Shown piece after piece: positions 1-9,060 of a stretch of 64,000 nucleotides of DNA. The position numbers and the translations under genes were made by a program. Under the pieces are notes generated by a model. It worked only from the letters and a program-made list of their open reading frames with translations. It was not told the DNA's origin and made no database searches. This DNA comes from Clostridia bacterium (GTDB taxonomy: Bacteria > Bacillota > Clostridia > TANB77 > CAG-508), in the NCBI GenBank assembly GCA_017625035.1, contig JAGALX010000028.1, positions 1 through 64,000 on the forward strand, read 5' to 3'. How positions within the stretch are numbered: position 1 is the stretch's first letter; each line of letters starts with the position of its first letter.

Positions 1-222
1 ATAATTAGGTTTATTAAGTGAACCTAAAAATATAGAAAAAGCAGTGTAAAAATATAAAATTAAATAGGAATCTCAAAAATCAAGAGGCAATATTGTTTCA
101 GGATTTTAAAAAGAAAAATCCTACTAAAAATTTATGCTATCCTTTTTCGCATCACTACTTGAAAAAATATAAAATATATGATATAAACTTCACAGAAAGA
201 GGAGAAGGAAAAAATATTTATT
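1..222. other. Leader region upstream of rlmN, no gene recognised
   Basis: No open frame of useful length enters from the left edge; the three forward frames all meet stops within the first 50 bases. The region is AT-rich and ends in a purine-rich AGAGGAGAAGG ribosome binding site about 14 bases before the rlmN ATG. Any upstream gene lies outside the window. Confidence 0.5.
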
Positions 223-1248
223 ATGAAAAATATTAAAGATTATAATTTAGACGAACTGCAAGAAGAGCTAATTAATTTAGGCGAAAAAAAATTCAGAGCA
301 GAACAAATTTTTAAATGGCTATATGTTGAAAAAGTAAAAAGCTTTGACGACATGACTAACTTATCATTAGAATTACGAGAAAAATTAAAACAAAATTACA
401 CTATGTGTAATTACAACATAATAAAAAAGCAAGAATCATCAGATGGAACAAAAAAATATTTATTTGATGTATTAGACGGAAATGCAATAGAAACAGTACT
501 AATGCAATATCATCACGGAAAAACAGTATGTGTATCTTCACAAATTGGATGTAAAATGGGATGTAAATTTTGTGCTTCAACAGGCGTAAAATTCATAAGA
601 AGTCTAACAGCAGGTGAAATTGTAGAGCAAATTTTAGCAGTAGAGCAAGATATTAATGATAGAATATCAAATATAGTATTTATGGGCATAGGGGAGCCAT
701 TAGATAATTATGATAATGTAATAAAAGCTATAAAAATACTAAATAATCAAAAAGGACTAAGCATTGGAACAAGACACATAAGTGTATCTACAAGCGGAAT
801 TGTTCCAAGAATATACGATTTAGCAAACGAAAATATCCAATGTACATTATCAATATCACTACATGCAACAACCGATGAAAAAAGAAGTAGTATGATGCCT
901 ATAAATAACAGGTATAATATACAAGAATTAATGAAAGCATGTAAAGATTATATAAAAATAACTAATAAAAGAATTTCTTTTGAATACGCATTGGCAAAAG
1001 ATAATAACGATAATTTAGATGATGCAAAACAATTAGTAAAATTACTAAAAGGAATGTTATGTCATGTAAATTTAATTCCGATAAATAAAATAGAAAATGG
1101 AAAATTTTCAAAAAGTACAAATGAAAACATCTTAAAATTTAGAGATTTTTTGAACGAAAATGGCATTGTTGCAACAATAAGAAGAGAGCTTGGCTCAGAT
1201 ATTGATGCAGCTTGTGGACAATTAAGAAGAAAAAATCTAAAAGAATAA
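223..1248 (+). CDS. rlmN: Dual-specificity RNA methyltransferase RlmN (23S rRNA A2503 / tRNA A37)
   Basis: Cytoplasmic radical-SAM enzyme that makes 2-methyladenosine in 23S rRNA and some tRNAs. The 341-residue length is normal for the family. The radical-SAM cluster motif CKMGCKFC is at Cys110, Cys114 and Cys117, and the C-terminal catalytic cysteine lies in AACGQLR at Cys331 (equivalent to Cys355 of the E. coli enzyme). The SAM-binding GIGEP motif (FMGIGEPLDN) is present near residue 155. In Firmicutes rlmN is commonly followed by the stp-prkC-rsgA-rpe block, as here, although 166 bases separate it from stp. Confidence 0.95.
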   Translation: MKNIKDYNLDELQEELINLGEKKFRAEQIFKWLYVEKVKSFDDMTNLSLELREKLKQNYTMCNYNIIKKQESSDGTKKYLFDVLDGNAIETVLMQYHHGKTVCVSSQIGCKMGCKFCASTGVKFIRSLTAGEIVEQILAVEQDINDRISNIVFMGIGEPLDNYDNVIKAIKILNNQKGLSIGTRHISVSTSGIVPRIYDLANENIQCTLSISLHATTDEKRSSMMPINNRYNIQELMKACKDYIKITNKRISFEYALAKDNNDNLDDAKQLVKLLKGMLCHVNLIPINKIENGKFSKSTNENILKFRDFLNENGIVATIRRELGSDIDAACGQLRRKNLKE

Positions 1249-1414
1249 AATTTTTGTAATGTAAAAATGAAACGAAAAATTAGCATTATAATAAAAACTA
1301 AAAAATATAATAATAAAACGAAAAAATAATAAAGCAATAAATACAATGTAAATAAAACAAAAAATAAATACATTACAAAAATAAGTAAACAAATGTCTAG
1401 AAATAGGAGGTTTT

Positions 1415-2140
1415 ATGGAAGCTTTTGCTAGTACGGATATAGGTAGAATAAGGGAAATGAATCAAGATAGTTACTATATATCAAATGAAAATGACGAAAT
1501 TAAATTATATATAGTAGCCGATGGAATGGGTGGTTATAAAGGTGGAGAAATAGCAAGTAAATTAGCTATAGAAGCATCTAAAAATTATATTTGTAACAAT
1601 TTTGCTGAAATAAAAAAAGAAAAAGAACAAATTTTAGAACTAATTAAAAATGCAGTTGAATATGCTAATATGGTAGTATATGAAAAATCAAAAGAAAATG
1701 AAGAATTAACAGGAATGGGAACAACTATTGATGTATGTTTAATATATTCAAATAGAGCATATATTGGGCATGTAGGAGATAGCAGAGTATATAGATTAAG
1801 AAAAGAATTTTTCAGAAAATTAACAGTAGATCATAGTTATGTAGAACAACTAGTAAAAGAGGGTAATATAACAAAAGAAGAAGCCTATAATCATCCAAAA
1901 AAGAATATGTTAACAAAAGCACTAGGTTGTACAGCTTTTGTAGAGCCAGATGTAATGGTTAAAGGATTTCAAAAAGATGATATATTACTAATGTGCTCAG
2001 ATGGATTAACAAATATGTTAAAAGATAGTAAAATATACGAAATAATAAAAGAAAATCCTAAAGAAGCAAGCAAAAAATTAGTAGAAAAAGCAAATGAGCT
2101 GGGTGGATATGATAATATTACAGCTGTAATCATATTATAA
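1415..2140 (+). CDS. stp: PP2C-family Ser/Thr protein phosphatase (Stp/PrpC)
   Basis: Metal-dependent cytosolic phosphatase that reverses phosphorylation by the adjacent PASTA kinase. The 241 residues carry the PP2C metal-binding signatures: DGMGG at 36-40, GHVGDSR at 118-124, SDGL at 195-198 and GGYDN at 230-234. An AGGAGG box sits 5 bases before the ATG. The kinase gene starts 16 bases after the stop, so the two are almost certainly cotranscribed, the usual phosphatase-kinase pair of Gram-positive bacteria. Confidence 0.95.
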   Translation: MEAFASTDIGRIREMNQDSYYISNENDEIKLYIVADGMGGYKGGEIASKLAIEASKNYICNNFAEIKKEKEQILELIKNAVEYANMVVYEKSKENEELTGMGTTIDVCLIYSNRAYIGHVGDSRVYRLRKEFFRKLTVDHSYVEQLVKEGNITKEEAYNHPKKNMLTKALGCTAFVEPDVMVKGFQKDDILLMCSDGLTNMLKDSKIYEIIKENPKEASKKLVEKANELGGYDNITAVIIL

Positions 2141-2156
2141 GGAGAGAATGTAAAAT

Positions 2157-4160
2157 ATGAATTTAGAAGGTAGTGTTATAGGAAATAGGTATAAAATATT
2201 AGAAAAAATTGGAAATGGTGGAATGGCAACAGTTTATAAGTCTTTAGACCAAATTTTAAACAGATATGTTGCTGTAAAAGTTTTAAGAGAAGAATTTATC
2301 ACAGATGAAGAATTTATAAAAAGATTTAATGCAGAAGCACAATCAGCAGCAAGACTTACACATCCTAATATTGTTTCTGTATACGATGTTGGTCAAGAAT
2401 ATAATGTGTATTATATTGTTATGGAATTAATTCAAGGAAAAACATTAAAACAAATAATATCTGAAGACGGTTTTCTATCTTGGAAATGGTCGATTAACAT
2501 AGCAATACAAATCGCATCAGCCTTGGAAATGGCTCATAAGAATAATATAATTCACAGAGATATTAAACCACATAATATAATGATAACTGAAGATGGTGTT
2601 GCAAAAGTCACAGATTTTGGAATCGCAAAGGCAGTTTCTAATTCAACAATTACAGCTTTTGGAACAACATTAGGGTCTGTACATTATTTTTCACCAGAAC
2701 ATGCTAGAGGTGGATACACAGATTCAAAATCAGATTTATATTCACTAGGTGTTGTAATGTATGAAATGGTAACTGGAAAAGTTCCTTTTGATGCAGATAC
2801 ACCAGTTTCTGTAGCATTAAAACATATGCAAGAAGAGCCTACAGAGCCTATTAAACTAAATAAAAATATACCATATGCAGTAAATCAAATAATAATGAAA
2901 GCAATGAAAAAAGATCCAAATGAAAGATATCAAAATGCAACAGAAATGATAAGAGACTTAAATCTAGCGTTAAAAAGACCAGAAGGTGGATTTATAGAAG
3001 AAAGAAATTATGAAGATAGCTTTACAAGAAAAATACCTACAGTAAATATTCCAGAAAATAATTCGAGGGGAGCATCTCAAGTTAATACAACAGAAAAACA
3101 AAGAGGTAAAATAGGAACATTTTTTGCAGAGCATCCAAAAACTAAAATTGCACTAATAGTATTATTTTTTATAATAATATTTGTTGCAACATTAGTTATC
3201 ACATTAAATGTTATGAACTCATCAACACCAGAAGATGTACAAATTCCAAATGTTGTAGGAATAAGTAAAGAAGAGGCAAAACAAAAAATAGAGCAATCAA
3301 AATTAAAATATAACGTTTCTAAAGAAGAATATAATTCTGAAGTTGAAGCAGGATTTGTTATTTCTCAGGACCCAGCGTATATTAGTAATTATTCTGTAAA
3401 AGAAGGAAGCACAGTAAATGTAGTATTAAGTAAAGGTAAAGAGCTAGTAAAAATGCCAAAAGTTATAGGCATGGAATACTCAAATGCTGAATCTCAACTA
3501 AAAGAGCTAGGGCTAAAAATAGAAAAAATAGAAGAAACAAGCCAAAAGGTAGAAGCTGGATATGTAATAAGTCAAGAAATAACTGAAGGTACTGAAATAG
3601 AAACTGGATCAACAGTAAAAATACATGTTAGTACAGGTACTGGAATAAAAAAAGTTACTGTAACATCTGTAACAGGTAAAGATAAAGAAGAAGCAAAAAC
3701 TATATTAACTGAATTAGGACTAGAAGTAAATATAGTTGAAGAAGAAGATACATCAAAAAGTGATGGAGTAGTACTAAAACAAAGTATTGAACCAGGAACA
3801 TCTGTAGATGAAGGAACAGCAATAACAATAACAGCAAATAAAATAGAGCCAAATAAACAAGGAACAGTTAATATAAATGTAAAATCATTAGTAAAAAATC
3901 ATATATCAGAAGAACCAGAAGACCCAGAAAATACAGAAAATCCAGATAATACAACAGATAATAATGTTACTATAAAAGTTTTAGTTGGATCAGATACAAT
4001 ATATGAAAAAAAAGTTGCTAAAGATACTGAAAATTTAAATCTAACAGTAGAAGGAAAAGGTAATATATCAATAAAAGTATATATTAACGGAATATTAGCT
4101 AATGCAAAAACATACAGAATGGATTTAAATAGTGAAAATACAGTATTAACAATACAATAA
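2157..4160 (+). CDS. prkC: PASTA-domain Ser/Thr protein kinase PrkC
   Basis: Membrane kinase that senses muropeptides through extracellular PASTA domains and phosphorylates cell-wall and dormancy-exit targets. Residues 1-275 form the kinase: glycine loop GNGGMATVYK at 19-28, catalytic Lys41, HRDIKPHN at 133-140 (Asp135), DFG at 153-155. A single membrane segment lies near 330-352. Three PASTA repeats follow from about 360, 430 and 498. Residues 570-667 add a Pro/Glu/Asn-rich linker and a small beta-rich extra domain of unknown role, so the protein is longer than a minimal three-PASTA kinase. It follows stp by 16 bases and ends at a strong terminator. Confidence 0.95.
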   Translation: MNLEGSVIGNRYKILEKIGNGGMATVYKSLDQILNRYVAVKVLREEFITDEEFIKRFNAEAQSAARLTHPNIVSVYDVGQEYNVYYIVMELIQGKTLKQIISEDGFLSWKWSINIAIQIASALEMAHKNNIIHRDIKPHNIMITEDGVAKVTDFGIAKAVSNSTITAFGTTLGSVHYFSPEHARGGYTDSKSDLYSLGVVMYEMVTGKVPFDADTPVSVALKHMQEEPTEPIKLNKNIPYAVNQIIMKAMKKDPNERYQNATEMIRDLNLALKRPEGGFIEERNYEDSFTRKIPTVNIPENNSRGASQVNTTEKQRGKIGTFFAEHPKTKIALIVLFFIIIFVATLVITLNVMNSSTPEDVQIPNVVGISKEEAKQKIEQSKLKYNVSKEEYNSEVEAGFVISQDPAYISNYSVKEGSTVNVVLSKGKELVKMPKVIGMEYSNAESQLKELGLKIEKIEETSQKVEAGYVISQEITEGTEIETGSTVKIHVSTGTGIKKVTVTSVTGKDKEEAKTILTELGLEVNIVEEEDTSKSDGVVLKQSIEPGTSVDEGTAITITANKIEPNKQGTVNINVKSLVKNHISEEPEDPENTENPDNTTDNNVTIKVLVGSDTIYEKKVAKDTENLNLTVEGKGNISIKVYINGILANAKTYRMDLNSENTVLTIQ

Positions 4161-4167
4161 AAATTAT

Positions 4168-4200
4168 GACGAAGAATTGTTTTTAATTCTTCGTCTTTGT
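4168..4200 (+). terminator. Terminator of the stp-prkC unit
   Basis: A perfect 11-bp stem (GACGAAGAATT with AATTCTTCGTC) around a 6-base loop is followed by TTTGTGTT. It lies 7 bases after the prkC stop codon. Confidence 0.8.
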
Positions 4201-4213
4201 GTTATAATTAAAA

Positions 4214-4268
4214 TGCACATTGATGATATTGCACATTTTTTTACGTTCCCAATGTGCGTCCCTAATGT
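4214..4268. repeat. Dispersed GCACATT/GGGACGT palindrome, copy 1
   Basis: The core at 4231-4257 begins GCACATTTTTTTACG and ends TTCCCAATGTGC, an imperfect palindrome. Partial repeats of the half-site (TGCACATT at 4214, CCTAATGT at 4261) flank it. Related copies lie at 10262-10287, 52905-52930 and, in the other orientation, 56766-56791. It sits between the prkC terminator and rsgA. Confidence 0.6.
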
Positions 4269-4297
4269 TCAAAAACTACAATAAAAGGAGGTAAACC

Positions 4298-5191
4298 TTG
4301 CAAAAAAAAGGAATAATAATAAGTAATATATCAAATATGTATATGGTAGAAGATTGTGATTCAAACAATATTATAAAATGTAATGCTAGAGGAAAATTTA
4401 AAGAAAAAAATATAACTCCAACAGTTGGAGATTACGTAGATTTCTGTATAATTGATGAAACTAAAAATGAAGGCGTAATTGATGATATATTAGATAGAAA
4501 AAACTATATAAAAAGACCTAAAATATCAAATTTAACTCAAATAATATTTGTTGTATCAATGAAAATGCCAAAACCAGATTTACTAATGCTAGATAAACAA
4601 TTAGCATTTGCAGAATTCAATAATGTAAAACCTTTAATATGTTTTAATAAAATTGATTTAGTACAAAATGAGGCTATAAGCCAAATAGAAAAAATATATA
4701 CTCAAATCGGATATGAAGTTATAAACACAAATGCTAAAGACAAAATTGGTATTGATGAATTAAAAAATAAATTAAAAAATAATATAACAGCATTTTCTGG
4801 AAACTCAGGTGTTGGAAAATCAACTTTAATTAATAGTATTTTTTCAAATGATATAACAAAAGAGGGAAGTATAAGCCAAAAAAATAAAAAAGGTAAAAAT
4901 ACAACAACAAATACTTTTTTATACAAAATAGATGAGAGCTCTTATATAGCAGATACTCCTGGATTTTCTACATTCGATATAAGTGAAATAAAAAGTGAAG
5001 AATTATATAAATATTTTATTGAGTTCAAAGATTGTGCTTGTAACTGCGAATTTGTAGGTTGTACTCATATAAAAGAAAAAAATTGTGGAATAAAAGATGC
5101 AATTATACTTGGTAAAATATCAGAAGAGCGATATAATAGATTTTGCAAAATATATTTAGAAATAAAAGATAAGGAGGCTCATAAATGGTAG
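4298..5191 (+). CDS. rsgA: Small ribosomal subunit biogenesis GTPase RsgA
   Basis: Circularly permuted GTPase that acts in late maturation of the 30S subunit. The G-motif order is permuted as the family requires: NKID at 117-120 (G4), then GNSGVGKST at 168-176 (G1), then DTPG at 219-222 (G3). An N-terminal OB-fold region precedes it. A zinc knuckle (Cys248, Cys250, Cys255, His257, Cys263) closes the protein. The start is TTG, supported by an AAAGGAGG box 7 bases upstream. Length 297 is typical. Its last 7 bases overlap rpe. Confidence 0.93.
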   Translation: MQKKGIIISNISNMYMVEDCDSNNIIKCNARGKFKEKNITPTVGDYVDFCIIDETKNEGVIDDILDRKNYIKRPKISNLTQIIFVVSMKMPKPDLLMLDKQLAFAEFNNVKPLICFNKIDLVQNEAISQIEKIYTQIGYEVINTNAKDKIGIDELKNKLKNNITAFSGNSGVGKSTLINSIFSNDITKEGSISQKNKKGKNTTTNTFLYKIDESSYIADTPGFSTFDISEIKSEELYKYFIEFKDCACNCEFVGCTHIKEKNCGIKDAIILGKISEERYNRFCKIYLEIKDKEAHKW

Positions 5192-5844
5192 AAATATCAA
5201 CATCAATTTTAACTGTATCAAAAGATCAAATAGTAAAAACTATTTATAATTTAGAGGTGGCAAAAACAAATTATTTTCATATAGATGTTATGGATGGAAA
5301 ATTTGTAGAAAACTTTACAAATGAAGTCATGGAGGAATATTGTGGATATATAAAATCTATATCAAATATACCATTAGATGTGCATTTAATGGTTAAAAAT
5401 ATAAAAAAATACATAGATATATATTTAAATTATGAACCAAATATAATTACTTTTCATATAGAAGCCGTAAAAAATAAAGAAGAGGCATTAGAACTTATAA
5501 AATATATAAAATCTAATAATTGTAAAGTAGGAATTGCAATAAATCCCAAAACAAAAATATCTAAATTACATGATGTATTAGATTATATTCATATGGTAAC
5601 TGTTATGACTGTTGAACCCGGAAAAGGTGGACAAAATATTATCAAAGAAGCAATACAAAAAATAAAAGAACTTAAAGATTATATTGATGCAAATAATATA
5701 GATATAGATATCTCGGCTGATGGTGGTATAAAATTAGAAAATGTTGAAGATGTTAAGTCTGCTGGAGCAAATATAATTGTTTCTGGAAGCGGAATAATAA
5801 ATTCTAATAAATATGAAGATGTTATTAGTAAAATGAAAATATAA
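5185..5844 (+). CDS. rpe: Ribulose-phosphate 3-epimerase
   Basis: TIM-barrel metalloenzyme of the pentose phosphate pathway interconverting ribulose-5-P and xylulose-5-P. Metal and acid/base residues are visible in FHIDVMDGKFVENF (His and Asp, about residues 32-45), LDVHLMV (about 66-72) and ISADGGI (catalytic Asp, about 175-181); VEPGKGGQ replaces the commoner VNPGFGGQ. The start codon lies inside the end of rsgA (7-base overlap), so translation is coupled. In many Firmicutes rpe follows rsgA directly. Confidence 0.92.
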   Translation: MVEISTSILTVSKDQIVKTIYNLEVAKTNYFHIDVMDGKFVENFTNEVMEEYCGYIKSISNIPLDVHLMVKNIKKYIDIYLNYEPNIITFHIEAVKNKEEALELIKYIKSNNCKVGIAINPKTKISKLHDVLDYIHMVTVMTVEPGKGGQNIIKEAIQKIKELKDYIDANNIDIDISADGGIKLENVEDVKSAGANIIVSGSGIINSNKYEDVISKMKI

Positions 5845-5870
5845 CATAAATATTTTAAATTTAGATATAA

Positions 5871-5953
5871 AAAAGAGCCCTATTATGAAGTGAACCCAAA
5901 TTATTAAACTTTTTTGTCTAACAATTTGGGACTAGTACATTATGAGCTCTTTT
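5871..5953. repeat. Long hairpin between convergent genes; resembles fused IS3-family ends
   Basis: Outer arms AAAAGAGC (5871-5878) and GCTCTTTT (5946-5953) enclose inner arms CCCAAATT and AATTTGGG. The inner part read on the minus strand starts TGTACTAGTCCCAAATTG and continues TTAGACAAAAAAG, which resembles the terminal inverted repeat of IS150-group IS3 elements. The hairpin lies between rpe (+) and the DUF4364 gene (-), reaches into the latter's stop codon, and probably acts as a two-way terminator. Confidence 0.5.
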
Positions 5954-6500
5954 AAGATTTTTTAGGATAATTTTTAGTTAATGTATCTAAAAGATTTGGA
6001 TAAATAATTTCTGCATTATTTTTCCAATTATCAACTATTCGTTTGGCCTCATCACGAGAACCAGCGAATGTTTTTATTTCAAATACAGTTTCATTGTTTT
6101 CCATTATTTTACAGTTTACAGTATAATGGTCTTCGCTTTTTGGTGTAAATTCCGCTATAATTGAGTGTTCATTTTCTATATTATCTAGAATTGATTTTAA
6201 GTTTGTATCAGCTTTTAGCTTTATAATTCCTGGTAATATGTCAAGTGTTAAATCAAGTGTATTTTTTCCGTGTGATGTAAGTTCATATACAGTTTGATCT
6301 TCTTTTGGATAGTTTACTATAAAATCTGCTGATATTAAGTCTAATAAAAATTGCTGAAAATAAAAGTAATTCATATCGATTGCAGATAGAACTAGTTTAT
6401 ACAAGTTATCATTTGTTATTGGTTTATGAACTTGATTTAGTATGTATAATATTAGAACCTTATTTTCCGCTAAAGTTTCATTATCTGATGTAATTTTCAA
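5952..6500 (-). CDS. DUF4364 family protein, PadR-like winged-helix regulator
   Basis: 182-residue protein matching the DUF4364 family by its N-terminal half (ENKVLILYILNQVHKPITND, then LVLSAIDMNYFYFQQFLLDL), which reads as a winged helix; the C-terminal half is a mixed alpha/beta domain of unknown function. The family is known from Clostridia and is thought to be transcriptional because of its PadR-like fold; no target is established. It is divergent from trmB, and a perfect 20-bp dyad lies about 30 bases upstream of its start, a possible autoregulatory site. Confidence 0.75.
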   Translation of the reverse strand: MKITSDNETLAENKVLILYILNQVHKPITNDNLYKLVLSAIDMNYFYFQQFLLDLISADFIVNYPKEDQTVYELTSHGKNTLDLTLDILPGIIKLKADTNLKSILDNIENEHSIIAEFTPKSEDHYTVNCKIMENNETVFEIKTFAGSRDEAKRIVDNWKNNAEIIYPNLLDTLTKNYPKKS

Positions 6501-6529
6501 TTTTATTCAACTCCTTATTTACAAAGTGT

Positions 6530-6549
6530 GTTATAATGTGTATTATAAC
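6530..6549. promoter_or_regulatory. 20-bp dyad upstream of the DUF4364 gene (candidate operator)
   Basis: GTTATAAT-GTGT-ATTATAAC is a perfect inverted repeat with 8-bp arms. Each arm contains TATAAT, so on the minus strand the dyad coincides with a likely -10 box for the DUF4364 gene. Binding by that regulator is an inference. Confidence 0.45.
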
Positions 6550-6679
6550 ATATGTATTTTGAAAAAAAAAGCGTATTTAAATGTTTTTTGTACAATTTTA
6601 GTTTCTGAAAAAAGTGAAGAATTTATAATTTATGATTTTATAAAAAACATTAATGAATAAAAGAAAGGGAGAAATAAAA

Positions 6680-7339
6680 ATGAGAATTAGATTTAAACCA
6701 TGGGCAAGACCTGAATTGGAGGCAAGTAAATTTTACATAGATAATCCAGAAGAATTTAAAGGAAAATGGAGAAGTTTATTTAATAATAGTAATCCAATTC
6801 ATTTAGAATTAGGCTGCGGAAAGGGAAGTTTTATTTCTAAATTGGCTGTGCAAAATAAAAATATAAATTATATTGCAGTTGATTTAGTTGATGCAATGCT
6901 TGGTTTAGCAAAAAGAAATATAGAATCTGTGTATGAAGAAGCAAATCAACAAATTGATAATGTATATTTAACTCGATATGATATAGAACGTATTCTTAAC
7001 ATATTAAATAAGGATGATGCTATAGATAGAATATATATTAATTTTTGTAATCCTTGGCCAAAGGGAAAACATAGAAAGAAAAGATTAACTCATACAAGAC
7101 AATTAGAAAAATATAAGGAATTTCTAGTTCAAAATGGAGAGGTATATTTTAAAACTGATGACGATGGATTATTTAATGATAGTATAAAATATTTTGAAGA
7201 ATCTGGATTTGAAATTATTGATAAAACATTTGAATTAGAAAATACTCCAAATTTCTGGAACAACATAATGACAGAACATGAAAAAATGTTTATGGAACAA
7301 GGTATTCATATAAAAGCATTAAAAGCTCGAAAAATGTAA
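6680..7339 (+). CDS. trmB: tRNA (guanine-N7)-methyltransferase TrmB
   Basis: SAM-dependent enzyme that makes m7G46 in the tRNA variable loop. The start at 6680 (MRIRFKPWARPEL) is preferred over an in-frame ATG at 6653 because AGAAAGGGAG lies 8 bases before it and TrmB proteins begin this way; this gives 219 residues. Seen motifs: LELGCGKGSF (SAM binding), INFCNPWPKGKHRKKRLT (substrate and catalytic loop, usually NFPDPWPK) and YFKTDD. FCNPWP instead of FPDPWP is a small departure. Monocistronic or with its own promoter. Confidence 0.92.
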   Translation: MRIRFKPWARPELEASKFYIDNPEEFKGKWRSLFNNSNPIHLELGCGKGSFISKLAVQNKNINYIAVDLVDAMLGLAKRNIESVYEEANQQIDNVYLTRYDIERILNILNKDDAIDRIYINFCNPWPKGKHRKKRLTHTRQLEKYKEFLVQNGEVYFKTDDDGLFNDSIKYFEESGFEIIDKTFELENTPNFWNNIMTEHEKMFMEQGIHIKALKARKM

Positions 7340-7455
7340 TTTCTGAAAGAAAAATAAAATGAATTTTTGATGAATTCTATTGCAAAAGAGAATATTTATT
7401 GTTATCATATATATGTAAAATATAAATTATTATATTTTGTTTCAAGGAGTAAAAA

Positions 7456-8142
7456 ATGATAGAATTTAGAAATGTAAATAAAACATATGACACAGGTACA
7501 GAAGCTGTACATAATGCAAATTTTAAAATAGAAAAAGGAGAGTTTGCTTTTCTTGTAGGCTCATCAGGATCAGGAAAATCAACTCTAATAAAACTAATAC
7601 TAAAAGAAGAAGAACCAACATCAGGAAATATAATAATAAATGGTAAAGATACTACGTTCTTAAAATCAAGACGAGTACCTTTTTTACGCAGAAGTATGGG
7701 CGTTGTATTTCAAGATTTTAGGTTATTACCAGATAAAACTGTATATGAAAATGTAGCATTTGCAATGTATATAGTTAAAGCAACACCAAGGCATATAAGA
7801 AGACAGGTTCCAATGGTATTATCACTAGTTGGATTAAGTGGAAAAGCAAAAATGTATCCAAATGAATTATCAGGAGGAGAACAACAAAGAGTTGCACTTG
7901 CAAGAGCACTAGTAAATAATCCATCAATGTTAATTGCAGACGAACCTACAGGTAACTTAGATCCAGATACAGCATGGGATATCATGAATTTATTAAATGA
8001 TATCAACTTAAGAGGAACAACTGTAGTTGTTGCAACACATGCTAAAGATATTGTTGACAAAATGAAAAAAAGAGTAATACAAATTGATAAAGGTATTATA
8101 GTTAGAGATGATAAAAAAGGTGGGTATGATAGTGAATTATAA
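7456..8142 (+). CDS. ftsE: Cell division ATP-binding protein FtsE
   Basis: Cytosolic ATPase of the FtsEX complex, which transmits ATP hydrolysis through FtsX to switch on a periplasmic or septal murein hydrolase. The 228 residues show Walker A GSSGSGKST (about 35-43), Q-loop VFQDFRLLPDKT, signature LSGGEQQRVALARAL and Walker B MLIADEPTGNLDP. Starts after AAGGAG. Its end overlaps ftsX, and the hydrolase gene follows, giving a complete ftsE-ftsX-hydrolase cassette. Confidence 0.95.
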   Translation: MIEFRNVNKTYDTGTEAVHNANFKIEKGEFAFLVGSSGSGKSTLIKLILKEEEPTSGNIIINGKDTTFLKSRRVPFLRRSMGVVFQDFRLLPDKTVYENVAFAMYIVKATPRHIRRQVPMVLSLVGLSGKAKMYPNELSGGEQQRVALARALVNNPSMLIADEPTGNLDPDTAWDIMNLLNDINLRGTTVVVATHAKDIVDKMKKRVIQIDKGIIVRDDKKGGYDSEL

Positions 8143-9043
8143 TATATTAAATTATTTAATAGGTGAAGGATTTAAAAATGTTTTAAAAAACAAAAAATCA
8201 ACATTTGCATCATTAATTATAATGTTTGTAACTATGATAACTGTAGGATTAGGTATAGCTATAGCTCAAAACATTACATCAATTATAGAGCAATTTGAAC
8301 AAGGTGTGCCTATAACTTTATATGTAGAAGATGGATTAGAAAGTTCTGAACTACAAGACATTGAAGAATATATAAAATCAATCGATTCTGTTAATAATGT
8401 TACATTTACTTCAAAACCAGAAGCTTTAAAACTTGCAAAAGAAAAGTTATCAGATAGTGCAGAAGTATTAAAGCAATATACTGAAAACAACCATCCGTTT
8501 AAGGTATCTTATGCAATAACTTTAACGGATATAAAAAAGTCAGCCGAAGTAGTGGATATTTTAAATAATGCAGAAATTTTAAATGGTAAAATTAGTGAAA
8601 TAAAATCATCAGATATAATAATAAATGGATTAAGCAGCGTTGATAAAGGAATAAACATTGCTTGTATAGGTTTGGGTATATTATTAATTTCTGTATCCAT
8701 TGTTATAATAAGCAATACAATAAAACTTACTGTTCATGCAAGAAGAAGAGAAATTTCAATAATGAAATATGTAGGTGCAACTAATAATTTTATTAGAGCA
8801 CCATTTGTAGTAGAAGGTATTGTTATTGGAATAATAGCAATTGCTATATCAATATTATCATTAGGCGGAATATATCATTTAATATATAACGTCGGAAACA
8901 GTGCTTTAATGACAAACTTTAATTTTAAAATGCTTCAATTTAATGAAGTTTTCCAAAGCATTATAATAGTATATTTAATATTAGGTATAGGAATTGGTGT
9001 ATTAGGAAGTATTCTATCAATGAAAAAATATTTAAAAGTTTAA
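8126..9043 (+). CDS. ftsX: Cell division permease-like protein FtsX
   Basis: Integral membrane partner of FtsE. An in-frame ATG at 8108 exists, but the ATG at 8126 has the AAAGGTGGG box just upstream and gives the family-type N-terminus (YLIGEGFKNVLKNKKSTFAS), 305 residues. Topology reads as one N-terminal membrane helix (about 27-49), an extracellular domain (about 50-165) that should contact the hydrolase, and three C-terminal helices, as in FtsX generally. Overlaps ftsE by 17 bases, so coupled translation is likely. Confidence 0.93.
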   Translation: MIVNYNILNYLIGEGFKNVLKNKKSTFASLIIMFVTMITVGLGIAIAQNITSIIEQFEQGVPITLYVEDGLESSELQDIEEYIKSIDSVNNVTFTSKPEALKLAKEKLSDSAEVLKQYTENNHPFKVSYAITLTDIKKSAEVVDILNNAEILNGKISEIKSSDIIINGLSSVDKGINIACIGLGILLISVSIVIISNTIKLTVHARRREISIMKYVGATNNFIRAPFVVEGIVIGIIAIAISILSLGGIYHLIYNVGNSALMTNFNFKMLQFNEVFQSIIIVYLILGIGIGVLGSILSMKKYLKV

Positions 9044-9060
9044 TTTTATGAGGTGAATTT

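Noticed and set aside
1-48. Possible 3' end of an upstream gene (a frame ending TAA at 46-48)
   Set aside because: The same frame has a stop at 2-4, so at most 14 codons are visible; not supportable.
6442-6660. 72-codon plus-strand frame before trmB
   Set aside because: Covers the divergent promoter region and the dyad, and has no good ribosome binding site; probably chance.
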